A stretch of DNA of 64,000 nt from Rhodohalobacter halophilus (GTDB taxonomy: Bacteria > Bacteroidota > Rhodothermia > Balneolales > Balneolaceae), in contig NZ_MDWE01000007.1 of assembly GCF_001715195.1 (NCBI RefSeq), positions 1 to 64,000 of the forward strand, read 5' to 3'. This document shows positions 27,820 through 37,973 of the stretch, piece after piece. The notes below the pieces were generated by a model. The model was not told the DNA's origin, ran no database searches, and saw only the letters and a list, made by a program, of their open reading frames with translations. The position numbers and the translations under genes are program-made. Within the stretch, counting starts at the first letter, position 1, and each line of letters starts with the position of its first letter.

Positions 27820-28512
27820 ATGAAACCCATTTTACTGTTCGATATAGACGGCACACTTCTTCATGTGAAAAGAGAATTTCTCCGGGAAGTTATCAATCAA
27901 ATATTAACGGAGTTTAAATTCACCTCAAATAACGTGAAAAACCGTTCATTTGCCGGGCGAACTGACCGCGACATATTCATGGAGCTGATTTATGATCACA
28001 CCGGATCGCACGATCTGTTTGATGAGGTGACCTCCAGGTATAAAAATTTAATGAATGAATCTCTGAGCCCCGATGCAGTTGATATTATTCCCGGCGCCGC
28101 AGAATTTGTTGAGTTTGCAAAATCCGAAGGGTATGAAATGGGCCTCTGCACAGGAAATTTCAGAGAAGTAGCCTATGCAAAAGTAGAGAGTGCGGGGATG
28201 GGAAACGACTTTAGTTTTGGCGGATTTGGCTGTGATCACCAGGAGAGAAAGCACCTTCCTGGTCTTGCAAGCAGGTCGTACCGTAACCTGTATGCAGAAG
28301 AGGCGCCATCAGAGGCATTTGTGGTCATCGGGGATACACCCAACGACATTCAGTCTGCAAAATATTTTAATGCAAAATCTGTCGGGGTGACAACCGGTCA
28401 CTTTGGTGCGGACGAGCTTCGTGCAAACAGCCCGGATTTACTGGTAGATTCACTGGATGAAATTCCCGAGAATTTATCGCAATTGGGGTTTACCAAAGCC
28501 AGCCGAATGTAA
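27820..28512 (+). CDS. HAD superfamily hydrolase, phosphoglycolate-phosphatase-like
   Basis: A 230-residue haloacid-dehalogenase-type phosphatase. Motif I is DIDGT with nucleophile Asp8 and Asp10; motif II is the Thr of LCTGNF; motif IV reads GDTPNDIQSAK. A helical cap lies between about 20 and 85. The layout is close to phosphoglycolate phosphatase or 5'-nucleotidase-like HADs; the substrate cannot be decided. Its last 23 nt overlap the 3' end of the convergent outer-membrane protein gene. Confidence 0.85.
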   Translation: MKPILLFDIDGTLLHVKREFLREVINQILTEFKFTSNNVKNRSFAGRTDRDIFMELIYDHTGSHDLFDEVTSRYKNLMNESLSPDAVDIIPGAAEFVEFAKSEGYEMGLCTGNFREVAYAKVESAGMGNDFSFGGFGCDHQERKHLPGLASRSYRNLYAEEAPSEAFVVIGDTPNDIQSAKYFNAKSVGVTTGHFGADELRANSPDLLVDSLDEIPENLSQLGFTKASRM

Positions 28513-29365
28513 AAGTGATCTGCGGGGTGCCAAAGAACTTTTGAGGTTCGAAAAACTCTTCAGTAACCAGCTGGCCGTTTTCCCAAACATACGGACTTTG
28601 ATTTGGCCCGGTTCGTTGCTGGATAACGGGCTGATTGGGCTGCATCATTTGGATCCCGTCTGTGAAATAGTAGAAATAGTAACCGAACTCAATGCTGTTC
28701 AGCCGGGAGAAGTTTCGGCCGATATCTACACCAACTTTAAACTCACCGGCAGCTCCCCAGTGCCAGTCACCGTCCCCCATGCCGGAGAAAATGTCATTCA
28801 CACGCTCCGGCTGTGCATATCGAATAAACAAATCACCGTCTTGTTCAAATATTTCATACTCATTGCCGGTTTCGCGGTATCCGTTTCCATTTACGTCGTC
28901 AAAGTATGGGTAGGTAAAAGCTACAACAGGTCCGGCTGAAGCACTGACAAAGAACCGGTAATTTTCCTGGATCACTTCCGGAAAAACCCGCTGTCTGAAC
29001 CCTGCCATTAGTGGAAATGCCATTCCCCGTTGAAATTTGTTGGGTACAATTTGTTGACCAAAAAAGTAGTCTGTAAACGTCTGCTCACTTTCATCTCGCA
29101 AGCCGGTAATACCCAGTTTGAACATTAATTCTGATTGAGGTCCGATAACCCTGCGATACTCACCTGCAATGCCAAAACCAAAATTGTTCATGTTTATACC
29201 AAACCCAAAGCCGGAGTTGTATTCATCAGAAAGTACAACAAGATCTCTCTGGGGCTGAATAACCTCAGGCTCCTGGATTTGAGCAGATAATTCGGTCTGT
29301 GCCGACATTAAAAGTATGATAGCCAGTAAGGGGGTAAGCAGTAGCGTGTTTTTGCGGATATTCAT
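28490..29365 (-). CDS. Probable outer-membrane beta-barrel protein of unknown function
   Basis: A 291-residue exported protein. ATG at 29365 starts a clear signal peptide ending LSAQ|IQ; the frame is open to 29404, but that extension lacks signal features. The mature part alternates aromatic and polar residues in strand-like blocks (GFGFGINMNNFGFGIAGEY, FGYYFYYFTDG) and ends in the aromatic TFTFGWLW, as expected for a barrel inserted by BamA. No domain was recognised. The 3' end overlaps the HAD gene by 23 nt in convergent orientation. Confidence 0.7.
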   Translation of the reverse strand: MNIRKNTLLLTPLLAIILLMSAQTELSAQIQEPEVIQPQRDLVVLSDEYNSGFGFGINMNNFGFGIAGEYRRVIGPQSELMFKLGITGLRDESEQTFTDYFFGQQIVPNKFQRGMAFPLMAGFRQRVFPEVIQENYRFFVSASAGPVVAFTYPYFDDVNGNGYRETGNEYEIFEQDGDLFIRYAQPERVNDIFSGMGDGDWHWGAAGEFKVGVDIGRNFSRLNSIEFGYYFYYFTDGIQMMQPNQPVIQQRTGPNQSPYVWENGQLVTEEFFEPQKFFGTPQITFTFGWLW

Positions 29366-29563
29366 AAGGGTTCGTTTTCTGAGTAACTGTACTTCGTAAC
29401 GCATGTAAACTCAAATCCATTGCATCTCTGAATCGTTCAAGGTCAATAATTTTATTGAAAGATGCTTCAAATATAAAACCGGATTTGATTATTGTTGTAT
29501 TTAGGCTTTTATTCAGGCAGAAAATTCCTCTTTTCATACGACAATTCAACCATTAAGGTGATT

Positions 29564-29956
29564 ATGAGCACAGTCACAAAATATTTGGTGTACGGACCAA
29601 ACAAGACACTTCGAAGAATTCCGGCTAAACTTTTTGATGAGCACGAGCCGAAGTATCTCTATAATTACAAATCTTCGGCCAATAACGATGAAATTTTTGT
29701 TGCTGTTTACGAGCAGTATGAGAAGCAGATCAATGCTACCATTACACTTACCTGTATTATTGAGTGCAATGATGATCATACACGTCTCGAGCTGAAGAAA
29801 TCCGGCGGCCGAATGGGCTTCCGGGGAAGTTCGCTATCCGAAGAGAAAAGTGTGGAGTCTGACGTGATCGATTTCATAATGGACTTTTCCAAGCGATTTG
29901 GTCTCTCTCTGCAGGAAGAAGTGGATGAACCTGCCTCTGAGGAAGAGGAAGATTAA
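29564..29956 (+). CDS. Conserved-looking small protein of unknown function
   Basis: A 130-residue cytoplasmic protein I do not recognise. It has strand-rich blocks (YLVYGPNKTLRRIPAKLF, FVAVYEQY, ITLTCIIECND), a Gly/Ser segment near 84-94 (GRMGFRGSS), a closing helix and a very acidic tail (DEPASEEEED). The frame is open from 29492, but ATG at 29564 removes an unlikely hydrophobic lead. The stop is 6 nt before prmC, so the two are likely cotranscribed and it might serve the translation-release step or the nearby origin; that is a guess from position only. Confidence 0.65.
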   Translation: MSTVTKYLVYGPNKTLRRIPAKLFDEHEPKYLYNYKSSANNDEIFVAVYEQYEKQINATITLTCIIECNDDHTRLELKKSGGRMGFRGSSLSEEKSVESDVIDFIMDFSKRFGLSLQEEVDEPASEEEED

Positions 29957-29962
29957 ATTTCT

Positions 29963-30820
29963 ATGAGCAGTAATCCGGATAAGGTGTGGACGGTACTGTC
30001 CATGCTGGAGTGGGCTACGGACTTTTTTGAGGAGAAGGGCGTGGATAATCCACGCCTGAGTATTGAGTGGCTGCTGGCCCATATTCTCGATATACGCAGA
30101 CTGGATCTCTACCTGAAATTTGATCGCCCCTTATCTCCCGATGAGCTCGATCGGCTGCGTCCACTTGTAAAACGTCGAGCAGCGCACGAGCCACTACAAT
30201 ATATTACCGGAACTACAGACTTTTTGAACTGCACCATTCAGGTTTCTAAAGAAGTGCTGATACCCCGCCCGGAGACTGAGCAACTGGTTGAAATGGTTTT
30301 AAACAGGTATGACTCTGCCGAGGAGCTTTCTGTTCTTGATATAGGAACCGGAAGTGGATGCATTCCCGTTGCTATCAAAAAAAACCGCCCGAACTGGATC
30401 TGTGCCGGGCTGGATATTTCGGATGACGCTCTGCACGTTGCCCAAAGCAATGCGGAGTTGAATGACGTGGATGTATCCTTTTTTAAGGGAGATCTCAACA
30501 GGCTGGAGTCCAAAGGAAAGACACAGGAACAGGAATGGGATATTATTATTTCCAACCCGCCTTACATCACAAATGAGGAGAAAGTCGAGCTCGATCCCCA
30601 GGTACTGAACTACGAACCTGAATTGGCTCTTTTCCACGACAAACCTCTCGAGGTTTACCAACACATCTGTAAATTTGCCGCCTCTCAACAAGCTGTTCTT
30701 TATCTGGAGTGCAACGATAAGATCGCCGAGCAGATTAAGGATGTAGCACTCCAATTTTTTGGCAAAGCGGAACTGAAAAAAGACTACGATCAAAACAATC
30801 GATTCGTTGTTGCGGAATAA
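29963..30820 (+). CDS. prmC: Peptide chain release factor N5-glutamine methyltransferase
   Basis: Methylates the Gln of the GGQ motif in release factors RF1 and RF2, needed for efficient peptide release. The 285-residue protein has the N-terminal helical RF-binding domain (to about 100) with the PLQYITG signature, then SAM motif I LDIGTGSGCIPVA and the catalytic NPPY in IISNPPYIT. Length is typical of PrmC/HemK. In E. coli it follows prfA; here it follows the unknown 130-aa gene and ends just before the putative origin. Confidence 0.95.
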   Translation: MSSNPDKVWTVLSMLEWATDFFEEKGVDNPRLSIEWLLAHILDIRRLDLYLKFDRPLSPDELDRLRPLVKRRAAHEPLQYITGTTDFLNCTIQVSKEVLIPRPETEQLVEMVLNRYDSAEELSVLDIGTGSGCIPVAIKKNRPNWICAGLDISDDALHVAQSNAELNDVDVSFFKGDLNRLESKGKTQEQEWDIIISNPPYITNEEKVELDPQVLNYEPELALFHDKPLEVYQHICKFAASQQAVLYLECNDKIAEQIKDVALQFFGKAELKKDYDQNNRFVVAE

Positions 30821-30901
30821 ACCCTAAAGGGTGCTCTCACAGTCTGTTTTGCGACTCATTTAAATGGATTTCACACAAAGCCTCTCATGTTTCGCACACT
30901 A

Positions 30902-30910
30902 TGTGGATAA
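30902..30910 (-). promoter_or_regulatory. DnaA box 1
   Basis: Perfect consensus TTATCCACA on the minus strand. A weaker box (TTTTCCACA) follows 2 nt further at 30913-30921, giving a close pair that could favour cooperative DnaA binding. Confidence 0.8.
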
Positions 30911-31063
30911 CTTGTGGAAAAGTTTTTTTCAAAGTGATCGCCGGGTTACATTTTTGTAAAATTTGCGTTATCGAATTGTCAGGCGGTGTCAAGCAAAATT
31001 TGGTAATTTGTTAAAAAAAACATCAAAACATTGTGCTGCAATAAGTTGTGGTATTTATAAGAA

Positions 31064-31072
31064 TGTGGATAA
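31064..31072 (-). promoter_or_regulatory. DnaA box 2
   Basis: Perfect consensus TTATCCACA on the minus strand, 162 bp from box 1 and bordered by AT-rich sequence on both sides. Confidence 0.8.
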
Positions 31073-31161
31073 CTTTGCGAAAATAGCGTAAGATTTTTTT
31101 GATTTGGGGGGAATAAATTCTCATTTTCACTTCAGAAATTATCCCGGTAGCTCTTCCCCCA

Positions 31162-31170
31162 TGTGGATAA
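31162..31170 (-). promoter_or_regulatory. DnaA box 3
   Basis: Perfect consensus TTATCCACA on the minus strand, 46 bp before the dnaA start. Its place in the likely leader or promoter suits autorepression of dnaA. Confidence 0.8.
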
Positions 31171-31200
31171 CTACAGTAGATTAGGTAAAGAATAAGGTGA

Positions 31201-31207
31201 AAGGAGG
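31201..31207 (+). promoter_or_regulatory. Strong Shine-Dalgarno sequence of dnaA
   Basis: AAGGAGG followed by a 9-nt spacer and a TTG start codon. It fixes the dnaA start at 31217. Most other genes inspected here (uvrB, eno, icd, gdh) show no such element. Confidence 0.8.
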
Positions 31208-31216
31208 TCGTTAGAA

Positions 31217-32662
31217 TTGGATACACTTACCGCAGCAAGTGCTTGGAGTGAATGTCTGGAAATCATACAGGACAATATCAGCTATCAGAAGTATAAATCA
31301 TGGTTTGAACCCATCAAGCCTGTTAAGCTCGAAAATGATACACTGACTATCCAGGTTCCCAGTCAATTTTGGTATGAGTGGCTCGAGGAGCACTACTACA
31401 ATATGCTGCGTTCAACAATTGCCAAGGTGTTGGGTAAAGGCGGCAAGCTGGAGTATTCGGTTTTAGTTGAAAAGTCTGACCGTATGGAAGACAACCGATC
31501 TATACGATTACCGCAGCGGCCAAGTCCGCCTAACAATCCTCAGCCGGTCAATACATTTTCAGACTACCATCCGGGTAAAATTGAAAATCCGTTTGTTATA
31601 CCCGGAATTAAGAAAGCCAATATAGAATCGAACCTGAACAACAACTACGTTTTTGAGCGCTATATTGAAGGTGACTGCAACAGGCTGGCGCGTTCGGCGG
31701 CGATGGCGATCTCAGAAAATCCCGGAAAAAATTCATTTAATCCGCTATTTGTATATGGCGGAACCGGCCTTGGAAAAACTCACCTGGTTCAAAGTATTGG
31801 CAATAAAATTAAGCAGGACTTCGGGGATGAGTTTGCAGTGCTTTACGTTTCGTCTGAGACTTTTACGAATGAATTTGTTCAGGCAATACGGAATAACCGC
31901 GCCAGTGAGTTCACAACTTTCTACAGAAACATAGATGTCCTGATAGTTGACGACATCCAGTTTTTTAGCGGGAAGGAGAAGACACAAGAGGAGTTTTTCC
32001 ACATTTTTAATGCACTCCATCAGGACGGTAAACAGATCATTCTGAGCAGTGACCGGGCTCCAAAAGATATTCCCGATATTGAGGATCGATTGATCTCAAG
32101 GTTTAGCTGGGGGCTGAGTGCTGACCTGCAGATTCCGGAGTACGAAACACGTTTTGCTATCTTGGAACGGAAAGCAAATGATAACGGAATAACACTGGAC
32201 CCGAATATTCTGGAGTTTATAGCGCACAATTTTAAATCGAATGTGCGGGACCTGGAGGGGGCAATCATTAAGCTGCTTGCTACAGCCTCTCTGAAGCATA
32301 TTGATGAGATTGACCTGCAACTGGCGAAGTCTGTATTAAAAGACATGGTGAAGAGCTCTCACACGCAAATTTCCATTGAGGCGATTCAAAACTATGTGTG
32401 TGATCATTTTGGAATTGATACCAATAAAGTTCGTGAAAAGACACGGAAACAGGAGATTGTGGAAGCCCGGCAGATTGCAATGTTTCTCTCCAAGAAATAC
32501 ACAAAGTCGAGTTTAAAAACGATCGGGCTGCAGTTTGGCGGACGTGATCACTCGACAGTTATCCATGCAATATCCACAGTGGAGGAGCGCCTTTCCACAA
32601 GCCCGAAACATAAACGAATTTTAAGCGAACTAGAACAGAAAATTGAAGTTGCCAGCCTGTAA
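31217..32662 (+). CDS. dnaA: Chromosomal replication initiator DnaA
   Basis: AAA+ ATPase that binds DnaA boxes and opens oriC. The 481-residue protein has domain I (1-85, SWFEPIKP), a linker, the AAA+ core with Walker A GGTGLGKT at 181-188 and Walker B VLIVDD at 241-246, and the C-terminal helix-turn-helix with the signature GGRDHSTVIHAI. The start is a TTG at 31217, chosen because AAGGAGG sits 9 nt upstream and domain I begins there. It is followed by folB, folK, a deoxynucleoside kinase, a DUF4834-like gene and a TPR gene on the same strand; dnaN is not adjacent. Confidence 0.97.
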   Translation: MDTLTAASAWSECLEIIQDNISYQKYKSWFEPIKPVKLENDTLTIQVPSQFWYEWLEEHYYNMLRSTIAKVLGKGGKLEYSVLVEKSDRMEDNRSIRLPQRPSPPNNPQPVNTFSDYHPGKIENPFVIPGIKKANIESNLNNNYVFERYIEGDCNRLARSAAMAISENPGKNSFNPLFVYGGTGLGKTHLVQSIGNKIKQDFGDEFAVLYVSSETFTNEFVQAIRNNRASEFTTFYRNIDVLIVDDIQFFSGKEKTQEEFFHIFNALHQDGKQIILSSDRAPKDIPDIEDRLISRFSWGLSADLQIPEYETRFAILERKANDNGITLDPNILEFIAHNFKSNVRDLEGAIIKLLATASLKHIDEIDLQLAKSVLKDMVKSSHTQISIEAIQNYVCDHFGIDTNKVREKTRKQEIVEARQIAMFLSKKYTKSSLKTIGLQFGGRDHSTVIHAISTVEERLSTSPKHKRILSELEQKIEVASL

Positions 32663-32694
32663 CGATTTCTTTCAGTTATAGCAGGACCTTTCCT

Positions 32695-33075
32695 ATGAAA
32701 AATCAGTCAGCAGCCGAAGATGTCATTACGCTGAAATCAATACGGTTTCACGGAAAACATGGTCATGCAAAAATAGAGAGAGTAAAAGGGAATGAGTTTG
32801 AGGTTGATATTACTGCAAAAGGAAACTTCAAGAGAGCGGTTCAAAATGAAGAGTTAGAAAAAACGTTCGACTACTCTCTTGCAGAAAAAACAGCTGCAAA
32901 AATTATGCACGGTGCTTCAAAAAAATTAATTGAGACACTCTGTTATAACATAGGCGAAGAGATTTTTAATAGTGCTGATTCGGTCAGTGAGCTGATTGTT
33001 ACCGTTCGAAAGCTCAACCCTCCAATCGATACGCCTGCGGCATTTGCAGAAATAACGATGACATGGAGCAGGTGA
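32695..33075 (+). CDS. folB: Dihydroneopterin aldolase
   Basis: Folate pathway enzyme cleaving 7,8-dihydroneopterin to 6-hydroxymethyl-7,8-dihydropterin and glycolaldehyde. The 126-residue protein shows the family pattern FHGKHGHAKIER early, the FDYSLAEK segment, SKKLIETLCYNIGEEIF and the catalytic-lysine region VRKLNPPI. Usual length is about 120. It starts 32 nt after dnaA and overlaps folK by 13 nt, so folB and folK, which act in consecutive steps, are translationally coupled. Confidence 0.92.
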   Translation: MKNQSAAEDVITLKSIRFHGKHGHAKIERVKGNEFEVDITAKGNFKRAVQNEELEKTFDYSLAEKTAAKIMHGASKKLIETLCYNIGEEIFNSADSVSELIVTVRKLNPPIDTPAAFAEITMTWSR

Positions 33076-33548
33076 TAGTAGCAATCGGGGCCAATCTGGG
33101 CGATCGGCTCAAATCATTTCAAAAAGCGGCACATTTTTTATCTGAACTCTCAGACTCACCAATTAAATTAGCCTCAATTTGGGAGTCGGAACCGGTCGGT
33201 CCGGCTAAATACACCTTTTTGAACAGTGCGATTCAGATAACAACGGATTTATCTCCCGGGCGTCTGTTGAAAAAATTAAAAGAGTTTGAAAAACTTGCCG
33301 GGCGAACGGAAAGCACACGATGGGGGCCTCGTATTCTGGATCTCGATATCATCTCTTATGGAAACTTGGTGATTGATAATGATACCCTTATTATTCCACA
33401 TCCCGAATACCAACGGCGCCTTTTTGTACTTTTGCCGATGCAAGAGCTTATTCCGGATTGGTGTGACCCGCAAACCGGGAAAACAATTCAGGATTTAATT
33501 GAATCGGCGCCAGGTATGGAGATCAAAAAAACCGATATCAGCTGGTAA
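33063..33548 (+). CDS. folK: 6-hydroxymethyl-7,8-dihydropterin pyrophosphokinase
   Basis: Transfers pyrophosphate from ATP to 6-hydroxymethyl-dihydropterin, the step after FolB. The 161-residue protein has the N-terminal IGANLGDR, the pterin-binding YES/WESEPVG region and the signature RWGPRILDLDI with the metal-binding DLD, followed by IPHPEYQRRLFVL. Its ATG lies inside the end of folB. Typical length and order; confident call. Confidence 0.95.
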   Translation: MEQVIVAIGANLGDRLKSFQKAAHFLSELSDSPIKLASIWESEPVGPAKYTFLNSAIQITTDLSPGRLLKKLKEFEKLAGRTESTRWGPRILDLDIISYGNLVIDNDTLIIPHPEYQRRLFVLLPMQELIPDWCDPQTGKTIQDLIESAPGMEIKKTDISW

Positions 33549-33574
33549 ACTGGACAAGGATTTAGCAAGAAAAC

Positions 33575-34219
33575 ATGCCCAATCAATTTGATTTTATCGC
33601 CGTTGAGGGCGTTATAGGAGCCGGAAAGACATCACTGGCAAAACTGATTGCTGAAAGAAATGAAGCCCGGCTTGTGCTGGAAGAGTTTGAGGAGAATCCT
33701 TTTCTGCCCAAATTTTACGAGAACCGGGATCGGTTTGCATTTCAAACACAACTCTCATTTTTAGCGAGCCGCTTTAAACAGCAGCAGCGAATGTTGAGCC
33801 GAGACCTTTTTGACGGGGGGATTGTTTCGGACTATATGTTCGAAAAAGACCGTATCTTTGCAAGACTGAATCTTGGTGAGGATGAGATGAACCTGTATGA
33901 TAATATCTACAATATTATGACAGGGATTTCTGCCAAGCCGGATCTTGTTATCTACTTGCAGAGCAATGTAGACAGACTGATGAAAAATATTGAACAGCGT
34001 GGCCGGGACTATGAACGACATATTACACCCGACTACCTGCAGGAGCTGAGTGATGCCTATAACCAGTTTTTTTATCACTACAATAAAGCTCCGCTTATGA
34101 TCATTAATGCTTCAGAGATTGATTTTGTTAATAATCCGAATCATTTGGCTTATATCGAAGAGCAGATCTTCAATCAGCCAATCCGAAGCAATACACATAT
34201 TCATATTATACCCGACTAA
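33575..34219 (+). CDS. Deoxynucleoside kinase (dNK/dGK-dAK type)
   Basis: A 214-residue salvage kinase phosphorylating deoxynucleosides to dNMPs. The P-loop is EGVIGAGKTSLA (8-20 region), the base-contact ERS-like region appears as DYMFEKDR, and the segment LVIYLQSNVDRLMKNIEQRGRDYE matches the arginine-rich lid of this family. Cytoplasmic. It follows folK by 26 nt. A kinase beside dnaA and the folate genes suggests supply of DNA precursors; whether dA, dG or dC is preferred cannot be read. Confidence 0.88.
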   Translation: MPNQFDFIAVEGVIGAGKTSLAKLIAERNEARLVLEEFEENPFLPKFYENRDRFAFQTQLSFLASRFKQQQRMLSRDLFDGGIVSDYMFEKDRIFARLNLGEDEMNLYDNIYNIMTGISAKPDLVIYLQSNVDRLMKNIEQRGRDYERHITPDYLQELSDAYNQFFYHYNKAPLMIINASEIDFVNNPNHLAYIEEQIFNQPIRSNTHIHIIPD

Positions 34220-34222
34220 TTA

Positions 34223-34438
34223 ATGTTAATACGCTGGTTACTGATCGGCCTGTTTATCTATCTGGTTTATAAACTGATTACAGGGCCAAAATCGAAAAAG
34301 AAAAAACAAACACCGTTTCCATTTGGTAGAGACCAACAGGGCTCAAACCGGCAGAACAAGAGGCCCGACTTTGAACATATTGAGGAAGCGGAATTTGAAG
34401 ACATAACCGATAAAGAGAAAACCGAAAAGAATTCATGA
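34223..34438 (+). CDS. Small DUF4834-like membrane protein
   Basis: A 71-residue protein with one N-terminal membrane helix (about 2-20, IRWLLIGLFIYLVYKLI), then a Lys-rich stop-transfer block (KSKKKK) and an acidic cytoplasmic tail (EHIEEAEFEDITDKEK). This layout matches the DUF4834 family common in Bacteroidota; function is unknown. It starts 3 nt after the kinase stop and overlaps the TPR gene by 4 nt (ATGA), so it belongs to the dnaA-led gene run. Confidence 0.7.
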   Translation: MLIRWLLIGLFIYLVYKLITGPKSKKKKQTPFPFGRDQQGSNRQNKRPDFEHIEEAEFEDITDKEKTEKNS

Positions 34439-34980
34439 ATTTCGAAGAAAAACATAAACAAGGATACGAACTGCTTCACGAAAGAGATCTTGATAAGAGC
34501 CTCGATACAGCCCGCGAGCTTCAGCGAATGAATCCTGAAGCACCGGAAGGTTTTACACTCGAGGGTGAGGTGATGCAGAAGCTCAATCAATGGGATTCAA
34601 GTATTAAATCCTTTTCAGACGCGATTGAAAAGGATGCAGAGAATGGACGTCTCTACAATTTACGCGGATATTCATACCTGAACGACGACAACCCGGAGAA
34701 GGCTCGGGAAGATTTGGAACGAGCAATTGAGCTGGATGACCTTGCGGGAGCGCACCGTAATCTGGTTCTATATAAAGTGATGGTCGGGAAAGGAAATGAA
34801 GCAATTACCTATCTGCTTGACCGCATTCGTACCGACCCGCGGGATGTAGAAAACTGGATTCTGATGGGCGACCTGATGAAGAAAGGCGGGCACGATGAGA
34901 AAGCAAAAACGTACTATCAGCAGGCATTAAAGATGGATCCCGAAAACGAGTATGTGAAAAACCTGCTTGAAGAGGAGTAA
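34435..34980 (+). CDS. Tetratricopeptide repeat protein
   Basis: A 181-residue soluble protein made of about four to five TPR units, for example WDSSIKSFSDAIEKDAENGRLY-type helices near 50-80, the next unit with LDDL at about 100, and the last unit HDEKAKTYYQQALKMDPEN near 155-173. TPRs bind other proteins; no partner domain is present. No signal peptide. Its start overlaps the DUF4834-like gene stop by 4 nt, so the two proteins may act together at the membrane, an inference from coupling only. Confidence 0.85.
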   Translation: MNFEEKHKQGYELLHERDLDKSLDTARELQRMNPEAPEGFTLEGEVMQKLNQWDSSIKSFSDAIEKDAENGRLYNLRGYSYLNDDNPEKAREDLERAIELDDLAGAHRNLVLYKVMVGKGNEAITYLLDRIRTDPRDVENWILMGDLMKKGGHDEKAKTYYQQALKMDPENEYVKNLLEEE

Positions 34981-35046
34981 GTCCTTCAGATGCTATTTAG
35001 ATAGCAGAGAATTGTAATTGAGATCATTTTTTGAATAGATAACTAA

Positions 35047-37296
<2,250 letters not shown>

Positions 37297-37327
37297 AATC
37301 AATTAACATATTTAACGTGCGTTGATG

Positions 37328-37359
37328 AAAACCCGGATCTGTTTACAGGTTCGGGTTTT
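37328..37359 (+). terminator. Intrinsic terminator of icd
   Basis: A 14-bp stem with one mismatch and one wobble (AAAACCCGGATCTG against CAGGTTCGGGTTTT) and a 4-nt loop, running into a T-run on the plus strand, 31 nt after the icd stop. Confidence 0.8.
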
Positions 37360-37423
37360 TTATTACAGAGAACAGTTGTAGGTAAGATTTAGAACCACAT
37401 AAATGAATAGGAAGTCGGGCTAT

Positions 37424-37463
37424 AAAAAAAGCCGCGACTTGAATTCAAATCGCGGCTTTTTTT
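37424..37463. terminator. Bidirectional terminator between icd and secG
   Basis: A GCCGCGA/TCGCGGC stem (arms 37424-37437 and 37450-37463) with a palindromic TTGAATTCAA inside and A- or T-runs at both outer ends. It lies 20 nt downstream of the secG stop on the minus strand and can also back up the icd terminator. Confidence 0.85.
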
Positions 37464-37483
37464 CTAATTATCTTTGAAGAGAT

Positions 37484-37843
37484 TTATTCTTCAATTTCAA
37501 AATCATCTTGTTGAGGAACAGCAGATTCTGTTTGAGATGGAGCCGAAAATTCAGACGGGTCAACATTTTCCATGGCGGATTGCTGAATTGTGCTCTGGTT
37601 TGCATCCCCTCTGTCAATCGCAAAATTAGCGAGTACACTCAGTGCTAAAAACAGAGCCGCTAAAATGGATGTGGTTTTAGAGAGGAGATCTGCAGTTCTC
37701 CGGGCTCCCATAGAAGCGCCACCGGCCATACCGGCTGCGAGTCCGCCCGATAATCCCTCTTTTTGGCCGGGCTGCAGTAAAATTACTACAATTAACAGAA
37801 AACAGATCAGTGTAATGATTGAAACAATAATTCCGTATAACAT
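37484..37843 (-). CDS. secG: Preprotein translocase subunit SecG
   Basis: Small inner-membrane partner of SecYE that assists protein export. The 119-residue protein has two helices (about 4-25 and 60-78) separated by the conserved cytoplasmic loop LLQPGQKEGLSGGLAAG with the GGASMGARRTADLLSKTT segment typical of SecG. A Ser/Gln/acidic C-terminal tail extends it beyond the E. coli length, as in many Bacteroidota. Monocistronic with a strong terminator. Confidence 0.92.
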   Translation of the reverse strand: MLYGIIVSIITLICFLLIVVILLQPGQKEGLSGGLAAGMAGGASMGARRTADLLSKTTSILAALFLALSVLANFAIDRGDANQSTIQQSAMENVDPSEFSAPSQTESAVPQQDDFEIEE

Positions 37844-37973
37844 GCTTTAAAAAATCTTTTTGCGTTGATTCAGAGACTTGAAAAGATACTACTAATTGCT
37901 CTTTTAAGAAAGCAATTTATTAAATAACGTACAGGCCGAACTTTATTGCAGAATTTAGTACTATCCAACAGTT

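Larger units (their letters stand above)
30821..31216. other. oriC: Probable chromosomal origin of replication (oriC) upstream of dnaA
   Basis: A 396-bp gene-free region directly upstream of dnaA. It holds three perfect DnaA boxes (TGTGGATAA, which is TTATCCACA on the other strand) at 30902-30910, 31064-31072 and 31162-31170, all in one orientation, plus a weaker TGTGGAAAA at 30913-30921. Between them are A/T-rich stretches, notably 31008-31030 and 31088-31103, that could be the unwinding element. Further box-like 9-mers lie inside the dnaA 3' end (ATATCCACA at 32570-32578). The region must also contain the dnaA promoter, so the boxes may serve autoregulation as well. Origin status is inferred from box density and context; GC skew was not computed. 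Confidence 0.7.
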
